Assembly: GCA_017442465.1 (NCBI GenBank)
Contig: JAFRZQ010000119.1
Location: 1 to 8,181 of the forward strand
Reading direction: 5' to 3'
Length of the DNA: 8,181 nt
DNA from: Anaerotignum sp.
GTDB lineage: Bacteria; Bacillota; Clostridia; Lachnospirales; Anaerotignaceae
The notes below the pieces were generated by a model that saw only the letters and a program-made list of their open reading frames with translations, ran no database searches and had not been told where the DNA came from. The translations under genes were made by a program, and so were the position numbers. This document shows positions 4,608 to 8,181 of this stretch, in pieces. The first letter of the stretch is position 1. The number at the start of each line of letters is the position of its first letter.

Positions 4608-7127
4608 ATGAGAACATTGCAGCTGAAAAACGACCTGTACTGGGCAGGTATTCTGGATAAAGATCTGAGAGTATTCGATATCATCATGTACACAGAATTT
4701 GGTACGACTTATAACTCCTATATCCTGAAGGCGGGGGATAAGACCATCCTCTTCGAAACAGCCAAGGAAAAATTCTATGATGACTACAGAGCTGCCCTGA
4801 CAGAACAGCTGGATATCGATACCATCGATTATATCGTAGTCAGCCATACAGAACCTGACCACGCAGGCTCTATCCAGAGACTGGTACAGGAAAACCCTAA
4901 GGTGAAGATCATTGCAACTGCAACAGCCATTTCCTTCCTGAAGGAGATCGTAAACGAAGATTTCTATTCCATCGCAGTCAATGACGGCGACGAAATGAAG
5001 ATCGGGAACAAGACACTGCGCTTCCTGCTGGTGCCCAACCTGCACTGGCCTGATACCATGTACACATATGTAGTGGAAGACAAGACTCTGGTGACATGTG
5101 ACTCCTTTGGTTCCCACTATGCTCACGAAGGTATCCTGCGCAGCACAGTAACAGACTATTTTGGCTACCTGAGAGCTACAAAATATTATTTCGAAAACAT
5201 CCTGGGCCCTTTCAGACAGCCCTATATGACAGATGCACTGAGACGTGTGCGTGAACTGGAGATCGACATGATCTGTCCCGGTCACGGCCCTGTTCATGAC
5301 AGCCATATTGAAGAACTGATGGCGATCTATGATGCATGGTGTCAGCTGCCTGTTAATGAAAAAACAACAGTTGTTATCCCTTATGTAAGTGCTTACGGTT
5401 ACACAGAACAGCTGGCGGAAAAGATTACAGAAGGGATCAAAGAAGCCGGTGATATTGATGTAAGATCCTATGACCTGGTGGAAGTAGATGCAGCCGCAGT
5501 GGCAGGCGAGATCGGCGCAGCCGACGGTATCCTCTTCGGTACACCTACGATCCTGCAGGAAGCACTGAAACCCATCTGGGATCTGACCACAGGTCTGTAT
5601 GCACCTATCCACGGCGGCAAACTGGCTTCCGCTTTCGGCAGCTATGGCTGGTCCGGTGAAGGTGTTCCCCATATCATTGAAAGACTGAAACAGGTAAATA
5701 TGCGTGTGGTAGATGGCTTTACTGTTCGCCTGAAACCCTCCGAAAAAGATCTGGCAGAAGCATTCGAATTCGGTTATCAGTTCGGCGTGAAGCTGCTGCA
5801 GGGCGAAGTGAAGAAACCTTCCGCAAGAGCAGGCCTGGTAAAATGTCTGGTTTGCGGCGAGATCATTCCTTCTGATGCAGAAGTATGTCCTGTTTGCGGC
5901 GTAGGCCCTGACAATTTCGTTCCCGTAGCGGATCCCGATACAGGTTTCCGTAAGGACTCCGAAGAAAGATTCGTAATTCTGGGCGGCGGTACTGCGGCAC
6001 TGAATGCGGCGAAGAATATCCGCCTGAGAAACAGCACAGCTTCCATCGTGATGCTGTCTGAAGAAAGCGAACTGCCTTATGACAGACCTATGCTGACAAA
6101 GGCAATGTTCGGTGCAGTTTCTAACGGTGCCATTGCCAGCGAACCTGCAGAATGGTACAAGGAAAACAATGTTGACCTGAGACTGAACAGCAAAGTAGAA
6201 AAACTGGATGCGGAAAAGAAAGAAGTCATCCTGACAGACGGCTCCGTATTCTCCTATGATAAATGTATTTACGCACTGGGTTCCTCCAGCTTCATCCCTC
6301 CTTTCAAAGGCAAGGATCTGCCCGAAGTGATCTCCATCCGCTCCATCAAGGACGTGGAAAAAGTGAACGAACTGGCGAAGAATGCGAAAAATGCAGTCGT
6401 GATCGGCGGCGGCGTTCTGGGTCTGGAAGCGGCTTGGGAACTCAGAAAAGCAAAACTGAACGTAACGGTACTGGAAGGCGCTCCCGTTCTGATGGCGGGC
6501 AAGGTAGACCCCGAAACAGTACGTATCCTGACAGACGTAGCGAAACAGAAGGGCATCGAAATCAAAGTTGGTGTGAAGATCGACGAGATCAGCGGTGCAG
6601 AACATGTGGACGGCGTTGTGGCTGACGGTGAAAAGATCGCAGCAGATCTGGTTCTGGTATCCACAGGTGTTCGTGCAAACATCGCCATCGCCCAGGCTGC
6701 AGGTCTGGCAACAGACAGAGCGGTCATCGTAGACAAAAACATGGCATCCAGCGCAGCAGATATTTATGCAGCGGGTGACTGTGCACAGTACGACGGCGCG
6801 AATATCACAATCTGGCCCGTGGCTTCCGAAATGGGCCGTATCGCAGGCGCAAATGCAGCCGGTGAAGCACTGGTTTACGAACCTGAAGTAAACGGCATGA
6901 GCTTCCACGGTATGGGCACAAGCCTGTTCTCCATCGGCGATATCGGCACAAAACCCGATGTTTCCTACAAAACAGTGGAAATCAAAGATGACAAGAAACA
7001 GACTCTGGAAAAGATCTGGTTCAGAAACAACATCATTTCCGGCGCGGTGCTGGTAGGCGATCTGTCCCGTATGGCAGAAATGATCGACGCTGTGAAATAC
7101 AAAAAATGCTTTAAGGAAATTTTCTAA
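4608..7127 (+). CDS. Class F-type flavodiiron protein (NADH:oxygen oxidoreductase)
   Basis: This soluble three-module enzyme of 839 residues should reduce oxygen, or NO, with electrons from NADH. Residues 1-250 are the metallo-beta-lactamase-like diiron domain; H80-x-E82-x-D84, H146, D165 and H226 match the metal ligands of known flavodiiron proteins. Residues 253-398 are a flavodoxin domain that binds FMN (PYVSAYGYTEQLA). Residues 411-440 are a short-spaced rubredoxin-like module, C413-x2-C416-x10-C427-x2-C430. Residues 454-839 are an NADH:rubredoxin reductase, with GGGTAALNAA (459-468) for FAD, GGGVLGLEAA (600-609) for NADH and IYAAGDCA (719-726) for FAD. Fusion of all partners makes a self-sufficient enzyme, as known for class F proteins of clostridia and Trichomonas. 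ATG 4608 has GAGAGGTG six bases upstream. Codon use is strongly biased (leucine mostly CTG), which suggests an abundant protein. Confidence 0.96.
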   Translation: MRTLQLKNDLYWAGILDKDLRVFDIIMYTEFGTTYNSYILKAGDKTILFETAKEKFYDDYRAALTEQLDIDTIDYIVVSHTEPDHAGSIQRLVQENPKVKIIATATAISFLKEIVNEDFYSIAVNDGDEMKIGNKTLRFLLVPNLHWPDTMYTYVVEDKTLVTCDSFGSHYAHEGILRSTVTDYFGYLRATKYYFENILGPFRQPYMTDALRRVRELEIDMICPGHGPVHDSHIEELMAIYDAWCQLPVNEKTTVVIPYVSAYGYTEQLAEKITEGIKEAGDIDVRSYDLVEVDAAAVAGEIGAADGILFGTPTILQEALKPIWDLTTGLYAPIHGGKLASAFGSYGWSGEGVPHIIERLKQVNMRVVDGFTVRLKPSEKDLAEAFEFGYQFGVKLLQGEVKKPSARAGLVKCLVCGEIIPSDAEVCPVCGVGPDNFVPVADPDTGFRKDSEERFVILGGGTAALNAAKNIRLRNSTASIVMLSEESELPYDRPMLTKAMFGAVSNGAIASEPAEWYKENNVDLRLNSKVEKLDAEKKEVILTDGSVFSYDKCIYALGSSSFIPPFKGKDLPEVISIRSIKDVEKVNELAKNAKNAVVIGGGVLGLEAAWELRKAKLNVTVLEGAPVLMAGKVDPETVRILTDVAKQKGIEIKVGVKIDEISGAEHVDGVVADGEKIAADLVLVSTGVRANIAIAQAAGLATDRAVIVDKNMASSAADIYAAGDCAQYDGANITIWPVASEMGRIAGANAAGEALVYEPEVNGMSFHGMGTSLFSIGDIGTKPDVSYKTVEIKDDKKQTLEKIWFRNNIISGAVLVGDLSRMAEMIDAVKYKKCFKEIF

Positions 7128-7194
7128 AATGAATTGATATAAAATAGGGTTCAAGTTAGGAACCGAGTTCCTTCTTTGATATACTCTCTTAAGG

Positions 7195-7222
7195 AAAAGC
7201 ACCCGAAAGGGTGCTTTTCTGA
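7195..7222 (+). terminator. Terminator after the flavodiiron gene
   Basis: AAAAGCACCC (7195-7204) and GGGTGCTTTT (7209-7218) form a perfect 10-bp stem with a GAAA loop, ending in the U-tract. A smaller hairpin, AGGAAC/GTTCCT (7158-7163, 7167-7172), precedes it. Confidence 0.8.
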
Positions 7223-7231
7223 TGCAACAAA

Positions 7232-7274
7232 ACAGCACCAGCTTTCGTCCAAAAAGGAGAAAGAGAGGTGCTGT
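7232..7274 (+). promoter_or_regulatory. Leader hairpin ending next to the lipoprotein start codon
   Basis: ACAGCACC (7232-7239) pairs with GGTGCTGT (7267-7274), and inside it CTTTC (7242-7246) pairs with GAAAG (7259-7263). The hairpin ends two bases before ATG 7277. The near ribosome binding site GAGGTG (7265-7270) is partly in the stem, while AAGGAG (7254-7259) lies mostly in the loop. This fold could limit translation. Confidence 0.5.
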
Positions 7275-7276
7275 CT

Positions 7277-7795
7277 ATGAAGAAACTGCTTTGTTTGTTG
7301 TTGAGTTTTGTTTTTTTGACAGGATGCCAGCCGGTGGAACAAGGATCTCCGGATATCAAAGATCTTCCTCCGGAGGAACTTTCCCATTGGGAAGATATCG
7401 ATTTGACGGAAGTGCCGGAAGATATTTATATCTGGGAAGATGTGGGAGCGACTATCCTGCTGCCGGAAGGGACCATGGAGGTTTGTGATGTGACTGTCAG
7501 AAAGGACAGCGGTGCAGGAGCCATCTGGTTTGAATTTAAGGATGGCGGCGATACGGCTTTCTGGCTGAAAGCCTATGAAAAACCGTCGGATGACCTTTGC
7601 GGACTGCCGCCCCAGGAGCCTCTGGAGGAACAGCTGGGCGTATTTACTTTGGGCGAAACGGATACCCATATCATTCAGGTGATGACTTCCACCTGCGGCA
7701 CCCTGAATAATGAAGAAATTCGCCCCCTGTGGGTGGAAATGCGGCAGAAGGCATGGGAGATGACAGAGGCCAATATTATCTTGCCGGGTAAATAA
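7277..7795 (+). CDS. Small predicted lipoprotein of unknown function
   Basis: The protein has 172 residues and no family that is recognised. It starts with a clear lipoprotein signal: MKK, a hydrophobic run, then the lipobox LTGC with the modified cysteine at 17. The mature protein should be anchored on the outer face of the cell membrane. After an acidic, proline-rich linker (about 20-55), the rest looks like one small globular beta-rich domain (about 55-172), with ATILLPEG, AIWFEFKDGG and THIIQVMTSTCG, and a final helix near WVEMRQKAWEMTEA. Three further cysteines (70, 108, 140) follow the anchor. ATG 7277 is preferred over GTG 7268 because it directly precedes the lysines of the signal and has GAGGTG about seven bases upstream. 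It is flanked by terminators on both sides. A link to oxygen defence is suggested only by position. Confidence 0.85.
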   Translation: MKKLLCLLLSFVFLTGCQPVEQGSPDIKDLPPEELSHWEDIDLTEVPEDIYIWEDVGATILLPEGTMEVCDVTVRKDSGAGAIWFEFKDGGDTAFWLKAYEKPSDDLCGLPPQEPLEEQLGVFTLGETDTHIIQVMTSTCGTLNNEEIRPLWVEMRQKAWEMTEANIILPGK

Positions 7796-7796
7796 A

Positions 7797-7826
7797 AAAG
7801 AAGTCCTTTCGGACTTCTTTCTTTTT
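7797..7826. terminator. Bidirectional terminator between lipoprotein and rubrerythrin genes
   Basis: AAAGAAGTCC (7797-7806) and GGACTTCTTT (7811-7820) form a perfect 10-bp stem with a TTTC loop, followed by CTTTTT. On the minus strand the stem runs into a T-rich tract as well, so it can end both convergent transcripts. Confidence 0.85.
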
Positions 7827-7877
7827 ATAGGGGATTATTAGGGATAATATGAGTTATTTTGAACGGATATTTCGGTA

Positions 7878-8181
7878 TTAGTAGTTCTGGCACAGCAGCT
7901 GGAAGTAAGCCTGAGGATGTTCACATACAGGGCACATACCGGGAGCCTGTTTGCCTACATGGATGTGACCACAGTTAGCACACTGCCAGATCATGTCGCC
8001 ATCTCTGGAGAATACCAGACCGCCTTCTACGTTAGCCAGCAGTTTGCGATATCTTTCTTCATGTTCTTTTTCGATCTTGCCTACTGCTTCGAACAGGTAT
8101 GCGATGCGGTCGAAGCCTTCTTCTCTTGCTTCTTTCGCCATTCTGTCATACATGTCTGTCCATTCGTAGTTTTCACCTTCA
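7878..8181 (-). CDS. rbr: Rubrerythrin, C-terminal part
   Basis: The last 100 residues of a gene that continues beyond the right edge. Rubrerythrin reduces hydrogen peroxide to water in the cytoplasm of anaerobes with electrons from rubredoxin or NADH-linked partners. The visible part begins in the four-helix diiron domain (ENYEWTDMYDRMAKEA, then EEGFDRIAYLF). It includes the ExxH ligand helix in IEKEHEERYRKLL. A C-terminal rubredoxin-like module follows, C-A-N-C, 12 residues, C-P-V-C. This is the classical order, with the rubredoxin at the C-terminus. The ATG at 8153 is internal, since the frame is open through 8180 with matching family sequence. The promoter and N-terminal half are outside the window. 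Together with dfx and the flavodiiron gene it completes an oxygen-detoxification cluster. Confidence 0.93.
   Translation of the reverse strand, partial: EGENYEWTDMYDRMAKEAREEGFDRIAYLFEAVGKIEKEHEERYRKLLANVEGGLVFSRDGDMIWQCANCGHIHVGKQAPGMCPVCEHPQAYFQLLCQNY

Noticed and set aside
4536..7238. Very long open frame (about 900 codons) on the minus strand, antisense to the flavodiiron gene
   Set aside because: Its product is rich in Cys, His and Phe and has no domain pattern. The strong codon bias of the sense gene explains the lack of stops, and the sense protein has complete family motifs.

Overview
This window looks like part of the chromosome of an anaerobic, spore-forming Clostridia-type Firmicute. 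The evidence is an intact SpoIIID sporulation regulator next to a full anaerobic oxygen-defence set: a class II superoxide reductase, a three-module NADH-dependent flavodiiron protein and a rubrerythrin. Strong Shine-Dalgarno sequences, a near-perfect sigma-A promoter and many U-tailed intrinsic terminators also fit. No species is claimed.

Layout, left to right. Bases 1-138 are the 3' end of a thiamine-phosphate synthase gene (thiE). A probable structured non-coding RNA follows (about 150-372) and ends in a strong terminator. Bases 461-3160 form an unusual unit. It starts with a truncated copy of the 5' end of spoIIID, then carries an unnamed 630-residue protein on the minus strand with kinase-like motifs, and ends with the complete spoIIID gene. 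The two spoIIID 5' ends are direct repeats of 154 bp. Their first 57 bp are identical; the rest differs almost only at synonymous positions. Bases 3201-4474 hold a Crp/Fnr-family regulator (minus) divergent from dfx (plus), separated by a spacer rich in palindromes. Bases 4608-7127 encode the flavodiiron protein. A small lipoprotein gene follows (7277-7795), and the 3' end of a rubrerythrin gene (minus) runs off the right edge.

How the genes work together. Dfx reduces superoxide to peroxide, rubrerythrin reduces peroxide, and the flavodiiron protein reduces oxygen to water using NADH through its own reductase and rubredoxin-like modules. The Crp/Fnr protein and a Fur/PerR-type box downstream of the dfx promoter are the likely control points.

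The part most worth a second look is the spoIIID/kinase unit. An exchange within the identical 57-bp cores would remove 2402 bp and leave one intact spoIIID, so the unit may be a small inserted element next to a sporulation gene. No integrase or transposase is visible, so mobility is inference only. Other points of interest are the leader hairpin carrying the spoIIID ribosome binding site, a similar hairpin before the lipoprotein gene, and competing pairings in the non-coding RNA.
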